Positions 11,779-23,285 of a stretch of DNA of 64,000 nt are shown one piece after another. The notes under the pieces are model-generated. The model had not been told where the DNA came from. It saw nothing but the letters and a program-made list of their open reading frames with translations, and made no database searches. How positions within the stretch are numbered: position 1 is the stretch's first letter; each line of letters opens with the position of its first letter. Source of the DNA: Vandiemenella viatica (Eukaryota; Arthropoda; Insecta; Orthoptera; Morabidae). The stretch is taken from NCBI GenBank assembly GCA_031002005.1, contig CM061920.1, positions 48,338,610 to 48,402,609 of the forward strand, read 5' to 3'. Made by a program: the position numbers and the translations under genes.

Positions 11779-12195
11779 TGTGACATAGTAGTAGATTAAA
11801 AATTAAAATGATTTATATATATAAAGAAAAGAATACAAAGATTAATATTGTTTGCCCAGAGAGGCTTTAAAAGGATAGGCTCTCTGGAAAAAAAAAGAAG
11901 CGAGGTGAGAATTGTTGAGTAGAGAAGACGACGAAGAAAAAGATTGATTTGGCAGCAGCTTGGAGTTGAAATTTGAGAGAGATCTTGAGTAGAAAGGCGA
12001 ACCTGCAAAACTTCGGAATATAGGGACAGGCGTGATCGTTATTGGTGTTCAGAGAATTGATAAACAAAGAAATGAGATCAATAAACTGTAAAAGTACATA
12101 ACAAAAAACTACAGTCTACAAAATATATATATATATATATATATTCATGTATTTATTTTAATTATAAAGATCGTCGTCATAATTTATATGCGACA
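11779..12195 (+). repeat. 3' LTR of inner element
   Basis: 417 bp, a copy of 4494-4888 with an expanded TA run at 12123-12144. It ends GCGACA, followed by the CTGT target duplication. Confidence 0.92.
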
Positions 12196-12199
12196 CTGT

Positions 12200-12642
12200 G
12201 CAAAGGGAGAACATTTCAATTAGATAGAGATATTTTGCTAGTTTTTTTCGTGAGAGAAGCTGCAAAAGGCTCGTATTTTACTGACCCGATACCAGAAGAT
12301 GAACTAGTGAAGGATGTAGTGAGAATAATGCCAGCCCACATATTTGACATCACAACTGTCACAGGGGCAATAAGATTAATAGACCAACAAGACTACCAAC
12401 ATAGAAACAGACCACCTGAGGGATCAAACTGTTTTTCGCATTATGGTAGCAATATGCAAGAGGGTTATACAAGACACAACTCACAGCAACATTGGGATTC
12501 AACAGACAAAGTTCATGATTTTGCAACAGAAGCTGGAAATTATAGAGCTGATAACAGAGGTAGAGGAGTAAACATACATTACAGAGGAGGACCCAACATT
12601 AGAGGGTTGAGTAGAGGAAGAGGAGGTAGTTCTGTTGTTTAG
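12200..12642 (+). pseudogene. Outer element gag, C-terminal part after the insertion
   Basis: It continues the interrupted gag: after the CTGT duplication come FVREAAKGSYFTDPIPEDE and LVKDVVRIMPAHI, aligning with FFSKEVAKTCYLTIPIPEDE of the inner Gag. An Arg/Gly-rich tail (RGRGVN, GLSRGRGGS) ends at TAG 12640-12642. One in-frame stop lies close to the junction. No zinc knuckle and no pol follow. Confidence 0.75.
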
Positions 12643-13917
12643 AATAACCCACAAAATCAGACAGTGCATCAAAACAGTCATACAGAAGTTGACCGCTGTC
12701 AAGAAGAAGGCATAATTTCAAAAAACTGATAGAGGCTGTCCAAGTGGAGGCTAGTTATACCAAACAACTATAATGGGATATGGCATTAAAATCTGTTTAA
12801 ACAACTAGAGAATAGACAAAGTTTTTTTTTATTAGAAACATTTTTATTAGATCATTTTAGCTTACATATATATTGTGAGACAACCAGCCCTGCATTAAAA
12901 AAGTGTTGCAGACTGTGCAGAGGAGCAGCGAAAAACATCACGTGCTAAAGATTTCAAGAGAAACCAACTGAGGCATGCTGTGCAGTGAGTAGGTTGTGAA
13001 GTGCTTCAGTTCTTCAAAGACACACAGTGTCTGGGTGTGGCGAGTTTGGCAAACACGATGTACCTCATGCCTACCTTGTTTCCACTTACTTGTGATGAGG
13101 TGTCTTTCTGTAATCTCTACTATCCAACCTCCATTGGTTAAATTCTTTCTATTTCCACATCTTAGGTTGTAAAGCCCAAGTGGCTAATGGGTCTGCTTTT
13201 CAAAATTTCACCATCTCTTTCTTCATTTATGGACAATGATTTATCAACGTATTTTGTGTTTAATGGTAAATTCAGTTTTATTGACATGTTTTATTAAATT
13301 GTAGTAATAAATATTCAGTGAAGGACAATTAAGTAATATATTTACAAGAACAATTTGATTATTTGGTTAAATCTGGGTCATATCATGACTAGATTTGATG
13401 GAACAATGATGGTACCTTAATGTATTATTGGCGAGGTAGCAGGACCTAGTATTTTGTAAATCGTCTCATTTTTTATATAAATGAGTATTTGATAACATTC
13501 AATGTTGGTTATGTTTTCACACATTGTCAGCTAATTGGGTAATTTTGCCAATGTTTAATGTTGCACACATTCCACACATTGCAGTTTTCCCATGTTAAAT
13601 GTCACACACATCTTGTACATTGTAGTCAGTATAAATTTATTATTTACAAAGGAACAATGTGGAGTAATTTAGATAGTAAATCCTTTTATTGGAAAGTATT
13701 ATACAAATGTATATAGCTCCAATCCTGAACAAGAAACAGAACTTGAATTCAATATAGAGTTTGATAACGTGTATAATATTGATGTGTTTTGAATGTTTTT
13801 GTAGGCATGAATGGAGTGTGGATGTTGTGTTTCAGGCCAAAAAGATAGTGTTAATTGATTTTACCTATTGCTATTTGGCACTGAAATTTAAATACGGAGC
13901 GTAAATTGGTAGGGGCA
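12643..13917 (+). other. 3' noncoding region of outer element
   Basis: 1.27 kb without RT, RNase H or integrase motifs in any frame that I could read. It ends in a short purine run (GGTAGGGGCA) before the LTR. It holds nothing else recognised. Confidence 0.6.
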
Positions 13918-14651
13918 TATAACGGGTTAATGGCATTTCCCCATTACTTTGGAAGATAATTTGAGAAGTTAAAAAGTTTTAAATAGTGGCGGTTGAAAAT
14001 GGTTGTCATCTAGTGACATCAGCATCTGCCGGATCTGTGGGCTCAAGGGTGTAAACCCCAAATTCGGGAGCATGGTGCAAGAGGAAGCAAGAGGCACCTA
14101 GTCTTCCAGGTAGGCAATCTGCCGTTGGTCACTGAGTTGGGGAGTCGGTCGGGAAAGTGAGCAGTCAGTTAAGCCGACAAGATCGCGTGTTCATGTTCAG
14201 TCATTATCATGAAGCATTAATCTCGTAGAAGGTGTTTTCTTTGGAGATATGAAAGAACTTTAGTAATGAAAAAAGTATTTGCAGACTTTTTATTAATTGT
14301 TTTTGTGGTGGGCCAAATGTATGGTCTAAGAACTAGTAAGGGTGTTGACGTATGAATGAGAAGAGTGCGTATTTTCAGTCTAAATTTATCAGAAACATTA
14401 CCTGTAATCTTAAAGGATCGAATTACCAATAGCGAACTTCCATAAAGGTTGGGAGTTGGAGCGAGATTATACTATTAACTATTAAATGCATGTGTTTCAA
14501 ATAAGAAAGTGCATTTTCATTTCATTTACCAACTAATTGTACTTAACATTGGTTGGCAGCCACGAGAAAAAGAATCAGAACCTGTGAGTGCGCAGAAACT
14601 TTAAAGGTTCACAATAAGTATTGTAACCTAACCACGAGCATAACCGTGACA
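13918..14651 (+). repeat. 3' LTR of outer element
   Basis: 734 bp, homologous to 2051-2747 end to end. It terminates ACCGTGACA, directly followed by the ATCT duplication (14652-14655). Confidence 0.85.
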
Positions 14652-14999
14652 ATCTTTAGCATACAAACTTCTTTTCCTGAATTTAATTTTTCAGTAAGGA
14701 AAACTTTATCTGGGGAAGGAGGTTTTAAGTGAAGTTAATTTTTATTGTGAGTGAATGGAGTGTGGATAATTTTCGTGGCATTGATCTGAAATTTTTGGAA
14801 TGAAGTCTTACTGGAAACAATTTCTGTTGCCAGAGTAGTGATGCATGAGGACTTTGAATAATAACATACTGGACTTTACAATCAATTCTGTGTTTTGGAC
14901 AATCATTTAACATTACCCTCATTAGATGATAACACTGTAAATTCATTGGGGAAGGTGACCAATTTAATTAATGATGATACTGCAGATAAAGAATGAGGA

Positions 15000-15780
15000 A
15001 TAAGTCAAATCACTCCAATTGAATAATTTAGTAAACAAATAGCACAAGTAGAAAGGGCGATACTGAACATTTTTCTGTTTGACAACCCCTCCAGCTGCTG
15101 GATTTCATACCCAAAATGTTGGTTCCATACCACATCACGATATTCAAGCAATGGTCTGACCAAAGTTTTGTAGCCCAATTCCTTTACTTCTCTGGTAGGT
15201 TCCCTCATCACTCTCGCCAACAAGTGTAGGATTTTGAAACCTTTTACAACTACCTGTCCAATGTGTAGTGCCCAGTTAAATTTGTTATCAAATGTTATTC
15301 CAAGGTATTAACATTTCAACGCTACAACAAGCAATTATTTTCCTACCGTATATTCATATTCAATCTTTAATTTAATATATACATACTTAATAAGCTAATT
15401 CTTCTTTCTATTTATCTTCATCCCTTGTTAACCTAGATATCCTGTCCAGCAATTCACAGTCCTCTACCATTTTGATCCAATTATATAACATAGTGACATC
15501 TGCAAATAACCTGACTTCTGACGATAAACCATCAACACAATTAATCATTGGAATAACAAATACCAATGGTCCCAATATGATACACAGTGGCACTTCCATT
15601 TTCACTTCCACTTCTTTTCATACTGTGTTTCCTACCCTAACTTTTTGCTTTATAACTTTTAAAAATTCTTCAAAATCAGGAAATCACTTTTTCATCTACT
15701 CCAATAACTTTACCTCATTTATGGCTCACTCTGTTAGAAACCTTTGAATTTTCTAGTATTACTGTCAATTTGGCCTCCCT
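15000..15780 (-). pseudogene. LINE reverse transcriptase relic, CR1/jockey-like
   Basis: Minus-strand fragments in different frames: GPLVFVIPMINCVDGLSSEV with RLFADVTMLYN (decayed FADD catalytic motif) at 15408-15611, then YKTLVRPLLEYRDVVWNQH and an IQQLE segment at 15005-15223, the conserved C-terminal region of CR1/jockey-type ORF2. Stops and frame changes show it is dead. It is 5'-truncated. Confidence 0.7.
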
Positions 15781-17101
15781 TGTACATTTCAACTGAAATA
15801 AAATATCTTGCATATAGCCTACTAACTGTGATTCGAAAGAATGTCATTGCCAAGAGCCAAAACCACTTATGTTCCTCACAGACTTTTCTGTTATTGTTGA
15901 ATATTGTAATGCGAGTGTTATGACAGCAGACTTGGTGAACAGTTTGGGTACAGGGGTTGAGCCGGCAAAGGGTATGTTAACTGGCAGGACAGAACAGTGA
16001 ACTTCAAGGTTAAATGGAGAAAAAATAGTAGAGTGGACAGGCTACTCCAAGAAGTAATATCTGATGTACTAAGTGTCAAAGAAACACATGATTGGTCAAT
16101 TAGGTCTTGTGATGACCGAAAGGAATTACGATTGGCTGCAAGATGAACAAGACGGCAGACAGCCATATTGAAAGTGCAGTTATTTCAGGTAGTCAAAAAA
16201 AGGTGATGTGCCTTCGTGTTGTGTCCGAGGGTGGACCATGTGCATTGTTTGCCGGGTTAAGACAGTTTTATATTACCTTCCCTGGCAGTAATGTCAGCTG
16301 CAAAGACTGTCGAATTTATACGGTCTGGCCAACATGCACTAATTAGGTCACCCATTTTTCAAATTGAAAACCTGCCTTCTTCGAGACGAGGTTCGATGTC
16401 TTAAACTTTCATTGTTATGCGGAACTGGTACTGGCCTGAGAATTTGGGCTTTGAAATAAACAGTTTAAACACGATCTTTTAGAATCTGGTGAACATTTCT
16501 TTGGTAGCAACCTTCCAGTGACAAACATTTGCATGAGTAACCGTAATGAATTTCACAAATCCCTGGTGGTGACCATTATTGACTTCCGAATCTGTGAGAA
16601 CTCCTACCCAGTGCTCAGCAGTATTCCAGTACATTTCTTCCACGGTCTAAATTATCCATATTCATCTCTGTCAAGTCTTCAAGTAATAATAAGGTACAGA
16701 AGAGTGCTCTCTTAAGTCTGTGACAGTGTAATGACAACTTGTGAGGGTTAGCAACAAGTATAAGGGTGGAAGCACACTCAGCTACCAAACATTACACCCC
16801 TTCCAACATTTAATCATTACAATATCAATCTCTCCATTAATTTGCCTACCACTGATGTCAAAATAATGGGCTTGTAATTTTCAATCCTATTTGTCACCCC
16901 TCCAAAATGCTAGCATTTTATATACAAATGTGTATCTTGATAATGGGTTTGGAAATTATTCAGTCACAAAAAATCAAAACACCACAGTGTTTTTTAAAAA
17001 AATTATCTCAGATCTTTTCAATACTGCTTGACATAAAACAACTAACTGGCTACTCTCTTAAGCAATTCTGAACATATTGACTTTGAAAATATTGTTAGGA
17101 A
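15781..17101. other. Intronic sequence, nothing recognised
   Basis: Short ORFs only (for example 16143-16346 and 15918-16166). A plus-strand stretch around 15990-16145 reads as charged protein for about 50 codons but has no recognisable domain. Confidence 0.4.
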
Positions 17102-17280
17102 ATGAAAATAAGGGATGACAGGCAAAGTAAACCCATTGCTTGACATAAAAAAAAAAGACAGGAGGGTTGTGACAAACACTTAAACGCAAATATATTTAAG
17201 ACTTTATGCCATCTTCATATGTTCGTTGCCCTCCTGCCTTCATCTGTGAGGGATGACAGCTTTACTTTCCCTATTTTTCA
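17102..17280. repeat. Decayed foldback repeat, family 1 (Penelope-type, hammerhead remnant)
   Basis: AGGGATGACAGGCAAAGTAA on the left is inverted as TTACTTTCCCT on the right, with GACAGGAGGG against CCCTCCTGCC inside. It is homologous to the arms of 18001-18365. On the minus strand, ATGAAGA, GGC..., GTC and TTAA occupy the hammerhead core positions, decayed. Confidence 0.55.
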
Positions 17281-17328
17281 CCACTTTCAAACATATTTTG
17301 ACAACAATAATAACAGATTTCAACTCAC

Positions 17329-17499
17329 CACACTCACGAACAGAACTGCGCCATTCAATATTTACATGGTGATGGCTACATTCCTTTGCATAGGCAGCCA
17401 ATATGGGACACAGGCAGTGTCCTGGTTCCCTCTGGCAAGAGCACACATCAAATAGGCAAGCCTCATAGAATGGAACTGGGTCCACACTCCATTGGCAAT
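17329..17499 (-). CDS. Hemocytin-like exon: second half of C8 domain 2 (last exon in window)
   Basis: Acceptor AAATGTTTGCAG, donor GTGAGT. It encodes CQWSVDPVPFYEACLFDVCS, C-rich sequence and ...SSVREC, completing C8. It ends in phase 1, so coding must continue. No further vWD, TIL or C8 exon could be recognised between 1 and 17328, giving an intron of at least 17.3 kb that holds the nested LTR elements. A decayed foldback repeat (17102-17280) lies 49 bp beyond the donor. Confidence 0.85.
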
Positions 17500-18000
17500 C
17501 TGCAAACATTTATACTTTATTAGCTGAACAATACTGATTATTGCGCTATAAGTTCATAACAAAATGTAACATATTATGACTGAATAGAAATTTCGTGATG
17601 CCGATAATCTCCTGCTTTCTTTTTGTCATACACATATTACTTTGAAATTGTATTATGATATGTTTTGTACATAATGCATTGTTGATAAGTCCTGTGATGG
17701 AATTGTCAAGCCTCGTGAATATTCAGTAACAAGAATAATATTCTTGGCCTGTTGGAATTTTGTCAGGTATTCAAAGTGAATGAAGAGCTTGAAAACATTA
17801 TGACAGCAAGCTCAGTTTTGTGTAGTACAGTTCTTATTAAAATTTATTAAATACAATGTTACTCAAGATTAACATATGAATTTGTATAAGTTCTGCTCAT
17901 ACCACATATAGTGGCAGAGATGAGTGTGATTGGCAGTTGGCTTTTTTTTTGTGGCCATTACTTGTTTACTTTTTAATTTTATCTACTATATTATTAACTT

Positions 18001-18365
18001 AAAATAAGATAGGATAGGGAAAATAAACAGTTACCCATCACTTACCACAGATGGAGGCAGGAGGGCGAGACACGTAAAAACACAAGAACGAATTGCACAA
18101 TATTTCGACTTTAGTCTTAGTCATGTGGAGCGAGACATATGGCAGGGGGAAAGATGTGGTCACATCCCAACCCGCCACATGAATGATGTGGCGGGTTGGG
18201 ATGTGACCACATCTTTCCCCCTGCCATATGTCTCGCTCCACATGACTAAGACTAAAGTCGAAATATTGTGCAATTCGTTCTTGTGTTTTTACGTGTCTCG
18301 CCCTCCTGCCTCCATCTGTGGTAAGTGACGGGTAACTGTTTATTTTCCCTATCCTATCTTATTTT
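18001..18365. repeat. Near-perfect 180-bp-arm hairpin (foldback) repeat, family 1
   Basis: Left arm 18001-18180, 5-nt loop GAATG, right arm 18186-18365. I find one mismatch in 180 (CCCATCAC against CCCGTCAC). A 37-bp tail (to about 18402) follows the right arm. The whole is bracketed by about 17 bp, ATATTATTAACTTAAAA against ATATAATTAACTTAAAA, a probable target duplication with one mismatch. The arms contain a hammerhead-like core (18243-18263: TGACTA, GACTAAAGTC, GAAA) in which two core bases differ from consensus. Transcription would give a 180-bp dsRNA. The two 67-codon ORFs are mirror images, not genes. Confidence 0.85.
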
Positions 18366-18580
18366 CAGTGCCTCGCGGCATTTTCTTTGTTTCCTTTATC
18401 CAATATAATTAACTTAAAACTGTCACAACTTGGAAAAGTAAAGAAAGCACCATACCAGTGACCAAGAAATTATATTTAAAAAAATTACATAGTATAATTT
18501 CATGAGGGCAATAAGATAGAAAATAAAGAGAAAAGAATAAATAGTTATGCTAATTTGAGCAACAACACAGAGAAACACAC

Positions 18581-18803
18581 CAGAGAAGAGATCACTGTGC
18601 AGTTTGCCACAGACACGCAGAGCATACTCTTTGTTCTGGATATGTACATCGCAGGGATGAGAAGGCACTTTCTCATCTACCTCATCAGCACACTCTGCTG
18701 CTTTTTTCCATTTGTTGGCAAAAGCGATCACAGATTGTTCTGTGTCTCCCTCAGGCGTTGTGAAGTCATCTTTCTGATTTGAATTGAAAGTACCACAGAG
18801 ACC
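18581..18803 (-). CDS. Hemocytin-like exon: end of vWD and start of C8 domain 2
   Basis: Acceptor CTTCTGCAG, donor GTGTGT; phase 0 in, phase 1 out. It encodes GLCGTFNSNQKDDFTTPEG, then VIAFANKWK and HPCDVH...CGKLHSDLFS. GLCGxFNxNxxDDFxTPEG closes the calcium-binding part of a vWD domain; the rest begins C8. The exon is 216 bp right of a 180-bp-arm hairpin repeat at 18001-18365. Confidence 0.88.
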
Positions 18804-19480
18804 CTGCAGAAGACCAAATCCAAACAGAAAAATATTAAGTAAGTCAATTGGTACAATTAGAAGCTAGGAACTTATGTGTAGTACCAACTTTAGATAATAT
18901 GCACTTGAGTTAACTTTTTTTTTACCATACTAAATGATCTGCAATGATATATCATAAGCAGTAATATTTTCATCTTTGCACCATCTCCAAAGTAACCAAT
19001 TTTTTTCCCTCAGGAATAAAGCCTACTGCAGTTAGTGTCTATGTTTGGATTAATAAATTATATTTATTTTAATTTGTTCTCCAATACTTTTCACTTTCTT
19101 TAGTGGTCAACCATAAATTACATCACACATTAATAGAGCGCAAACCATATGTATTCATTACTGAGTAATGAGTTTGTCGCCTGAGTCGAAGTACCGAATT
19201 GTTACTCAAAAATTCATTTCATTACTCACATGTTTCGTTAGTTGCATCTGTCTTATAGATGTCAGTTTGATTCGATAAACGAACGAACATGATATATTTA
19301 TTGTTACTAGATATATCACAGTCAGTGAAAAAAAAAAATTGCAAACATGTTCATTTTGAAATTAGATTATTCTATCATATATAATATTCACTACAGTAAA
19401 TCAAATGTACATTCAGAAGTTTTCCGTAAGATCCACGTGCAAATTAATTAATTACTTTACTTTAAGTTTTACTTTCCATA

Positions 19481-21991
19481 TGTTAGGATCCAAGCCTGAT
19501 ATTGGGGTTGGTATCGGCTTCAGCACCTAAACTCGAAGTCTTCCAAATGTTGTCAAAGTTCTGAAAAAGTTCTATTACCGTGTTAAAACCTGTAGAATGC
19601 TAACTGTAATAATTACCGCGGTCGCCACTTACAGATTAACCTCCTGTAAGAAAGGTACTAATATAGAAATGAAAGTCTGAATCCTGATAACTGAAATATA
19701 TTCTTGAAAATTTTCCCATAAGTTACAAAAGTCACAGTTAGCAATGGCAATCGGAAAAAATCATCAATCGAAGATCACAAATCATGAAACAGAACAAACC
19801 GCACTCCCCAAAATGAATCTTGATCGTTAGAAAAATCACATGTCGGAAAATGTTACTTAGTCACATTGTTCAGGCAAAATTTTGAAGATGGCGCCGATTG
19901 GCCATCATGTTTGAACTTCCCCGACCAAAAGCCTCCGCGCGCCCCGAAGCTTTCGCACTCGCGGGAGCGTGCGTTCTCCTCCAAGCTAGACGATGTACTG
20001 TACTGGACCGGCCTCGACTGTCACCCCCTGACTCGCTTATATAAGAGTACTTCAAGGACGCTGCCCTCCAGCCGTGCTCTGCCGCGTTCTCACATAATCC
20101 ATGACATTTATTTTTATAACTTCCTTCCAAGGTGTTCAATTTAAAATCTAGAAATTCCACGAATTATGGGAGTTTACGTGTGTAGTGTGGTGTGGCAAAA
20201 TTTTAATTTATTTTTAACTTTTATTTTAGGTCTGACGTCACCGCAAATTTCAAATAGTTCTTCTGTTGCAACACACTCAGGAAATTTTAGGAATTTTTAA
20301 ACGGCATAAGTTACAAACATGAAATTATGATCAAAATGTTGGCCCGGATTTTAGCCGCTCAAAAATGTAAATTTTATTTAAATCTGTTAGGAACTAATTA
20401 AGTTATTACTATAAACAGAGATTTTGCACTTCCACCATTTTTATTATTTATGTATTTTTATGTATAGCTCTGAAGGTATGTTAATTATTAAACCGGAAAA
20501 ATTACTAACGTGTAGCCTATATTAAAATGCGTGTTTTAAAAGCTGTCCCATCTTCGTAAGTGCGATATCTTGGACACAATAAAATTGTTCTGTTATTGCC
20601 ATGTGGGCTATTTTCGAGTGGTTTCAAAAATTCTCTAACATCTGTTCTACTGCGTTAAATAACATGAAATTAAGGTGTGCAAAACTAGAAGAGTGGATCT
20701 TTAAGGAAAACTACTTTTTAAACCGGAATCAAAGTAGGCTTTTGAATAAGAAAATGTTAAAGTTGAGTGACCTATTTTATACGTTCAGATAATATTTAAA
20801 AATGTTAAACGGCTGGAAACTAACAGATTTAGATGAATTTAATTCTCTTTCGGACTGCTCTAATTTATTATTTACTTTCTGTCGTGTGACAGTGTTTAAA
20901 ATCAGTGTAAAAGCATGTTATGTGTACGGTGCCTCTGGCAAGTTACTTCGAAATTGGATTAACAAACAACAGGTTAGTAAAATGTCTTTTAATGGTTATA
21001 GAAACTTAATTACGTGTATTTACTAGCTTCTACCTGTTCTTAGCGCTTTTACAATGGTTTAACTTTATTGGAATTAATGCTGAAAGGTTTGATAATTTCG
21101 TCTGTTTACCGGCTTCCTATTTTTACTGATATTTCATATTTCTCTGGATTTAAATTACTTGGAACCTATTAAAACTGAAAGAGAAGATTATTTACTGTAT
21201 TTTCATCTACTTTTTAACTCTTGACATTACTTGAAAAGCCTAAAATCGTTTATGTAAACTGTTTATGCAAATGAGTTATCAACTTCCTCAAAACTACTCC
21301 ATGTTATTATTAGGTGGTTAGAAACTATTAGAAACTTATCAATTATCCTTCTAAACTGTCTCAGGCATTATTACATTTACTTTTGGAACTTTTAAATGGT
21401 CAAATTACATCAGAATCTGTTATTTTCATACTGCTTCAGTCTACTATCCAGTAATCATATTTATTTCTTTAAAATCTCCTCAGAACTATATTTTACTGTG
21501 AAGTTATTGTTATTGTAAGTCTAGGCCTGGCTTTTATTCGTTTTTCACAATCTTTTCTGTATTAAAATCTCTTCAGAAATACCAAAATCTGGTATATGGC
21601 AAAATTTAGGGTTAGATTTGATTTATATTGAAATTAACTATTTACCTCTGGAATAATGTTTAGTAGTTATGATAAAAGGTTTGTTTAGAGACTATATTTA
21701 CTGTTATTTAAGATTTACTTCCTTTAAATCTGTTCAGAATATCTCCTTAACCAATATTAGGATCTGATAGTGAAAGTTCACTTTTATATGGAATAACCTA
21801 TTTCCTGCTGGAATATCATTAGTTTATTGCAATTTATGGTTTATTTACGTTTGCTATGTGCTGTTTATTTACTTTACTGTACTCAAAGTGTTGTTATCTC
21901 GATTTTAACTGTGGTATCGTGCACTGATGTTAACCTCAAACTTTGTCGGATTTTAACGGAATCTCGAAAATAGAGCGAAGGGTACCTTACA
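19481..21991 (-). mobile_element. Solo LTR, 2.5 kb, inside the hAT element
   Basis: It starts TGTTAGGATCCAAGCC and ends GGTACCTTACA with an exact 4-bp duplication CATA (19477-19480 and 21992-21995). Ends TG...CA and a 4-bp duplication are those of an LTR. The first 80 bp match the start of the element at 34512 and, inverted, the end at 45175. On the minus strand TATATAAG (about 20042) lies about 190 bp downstream of a TGACGTCA site (20234), a plausible LTR promoter, so transcription is inferred leftward. The ORFs at 19866-20160 are in this promoter region and not credible. Confidence 0.75.
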
Positions 21992-22082
21992 CATAACTTA
22001 CTTTACTAAATAAACAATTTACTTAAACTTTACCAAGTACGTATGAAGTCATCCCGCATGCAACTGTGAGACTTAGATGTGC

Positions 22083-22345
22083 ACTGGGGTTAGGTGCAAC
22101 AGGCTTTGTCTCAACTTTAACTGTGTGTGGCCTTGGATATGTCCAGCTATTGCTCTACTAAAATGAAAGGTCGCCACTTAGCTTCATTTTTTTACCTCAA
22201 TCTAAGGAAGGGTATAAGTAAATAATGTTCACGAGTCAGTTGGAATTAAAAATCACTATATTCTTGAAAATGTTGTAAAGACATTAGCTAAATAGGCATC
22301 AGACAAAGTCACAGGAGGAAAGTTTGTAAATTTGACTAACCATTT
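22083..22345 (+). repeat. Dispersed repeat X, copy 1 (fragment)
   Basis: GGCTTTGTCTCAACTTTAAC, then GTGTGGCCTTGGATAT and AGGCATCAGACAAAGTCACAG, shared with copies at 25200, 49512 and 61055. Class unknown. Confidence 0.6.
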
Positions 22346-23179
22346 GACCAACCTCACGACCCCTATGCTTCTCTTTAGCTACATGAGGTATTCAATTTTT
22401 CTTACATCCACGATTTCTCAATTCCAACAAGTCTGCACAAGGTTGTTATCTGCCTCGCCACGTGTCCAGACTAGCTACTGCGCTCTACATAGTGTTGCTG
22501 TGTGAGCCTATATCACATCACAAAAATGCATTACCGGCATATCACTTATTAATATGTTCAAACTCTAAGTAAGATTTTCTGGCAACAAACTTTATCATCT
22601 TCTAGCTGTTTATTCTTCTAAACATCTTTTAAAATGACAAAAAATACTAATTTAGTGAAGTTATATCAGAGCCAAATATTATATATCCAAATCTGAGGTT
22701 AAGTTTTTCTACAAGTTGTTTAAATGAATTTATCACCTGAATTTATTGTTTACACTTGAACTATTGCTTATATCAGATATATTACTTGGAATTATTACTG
22801 AAATTAATGGTAAAAATAACTTTAAAATTGCGGGACCATATATCTCAACTAAGCTCGCTATTTTGGAAACTGATTTTGTTATGCAAAATTCTAAGATATG
22901 TTACACAACGTCACTCAATGCGATGCTTCATGCTAGTGTTTGATTGTAACAAAAGTAACAAGTAACGAAACGATACAATAGTAACGAAGTTATCTGGTAT
23001 GTGACGAGATATGATGCTTCATACTAGTGCTCGATGGTATAAAAAGTAACGAGTAATGATTCAAAAGTAACAAGTACTGATTGGTTTATTAACGAATACA
23101 TATGGGTACAGAATTTCTCATTACTTTTACAGCTCTACACATTAATAATGGTGAGTGTCAACAATGTATGATTTAATGT

Positions 23180-23285
23180 GTAAGAGGGTAGAGGGGAAAA
23201 AGAAGGGTGTAAGAAGAAGTGAGAATGGGTGTGAGGGAAAGAAGGAGGAAGGGAATAAGGGGAAAGGAAGAAGGAGGGATAAGCT
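23180..23285 (+). repeat. Polypurine tract, about 100 bp
   Basis: Almost uninterrupted G/A (AGAGGGTAGAGGGGAAAAAG and onwards to GGAGGGATAAG). Low-complexity DNA able to form triplex structures; no gene. Confidence 0.7.

Larger units (their letters stand above)
4494..12195 (+). mobile_element. Inner full-length Ty3/gypsy LTR retrotransposon
   Basis: The LTRs (4494-4888 and 11779-12195) start TGTGACATAG and end TATGCGACA. The exact target duplication CTGT lies at 4490-4493 and 12196-12199. The order is LTR, PBS, leader, gag, then pol with protease, RT, RNase H and integrase, a poly(A) run, a 3' noncoding region, a purine tract and the LTR. Integrase after RNase H is the Ty3/gypsy order. No env ORF is present. 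It is 7702 bp long. Gag and pol carry at least three frame changes and one in-frame stop, so this copy is probably not autonomous. It interrupts the gag of a related element. Confidence 0.93.
2051..14651 (+). mobile_element. Outer LTR retrotransposon, Ty3/gypsy-like, gag-only, interrupted
   Basis: LTRs at 2051-2747 and 13918-14651 begin TATAACGGGTTAATGG and end at GCGAC/GTGACA. They are flanked by the exact 4-bp duplication ATCT (2047-2050 and 14652-14655). A primer-binding-like sequence follows the left LTR and a purine tract precedes the right one. Without the inserted inner element (4494-12195) and its 4-bp duplication, the element is about 4.9 kb and holds only a decayed gag. No protease, RT, RNase H or integrase motif was found in 12643-13917. 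It is either a non-autonomous gag-only element or an internally deleted copy. A related solo LTR lies at 45661-46465. Confidence 0.85.
19134..23137. mobile_element. hAT-type DNA transposon, 4.0 kb, no transposase seen
   Basis: The exact 8-bp duplication CACATTAA (19126-19133 and 23138-23145) flanks ends TAGAGCGCAAACC... and ...TTACAGCTCTA. Both termini carry CATATGTATTC and repeated GTAATGA/GTAACGA subterminal motifs in inverted orientation. An 8-bp duplication with TAGAGC ends fits the hAT superfamily. It holds only short ORFs, so it is non-autonomous. It contains a 2.5-kb solo LTR (19481-21991) and a piece of a dispersed repeat (22083-22345). Confidence 0.75.

Noticed and set aside
18038..18328. 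Two 67-codon ORFs on opposite strands with almost the same protein sequence
   Set aside because: They are the two arms of one palindrome read in each direction; the identity is forced by the inverted repeat, not by coding.
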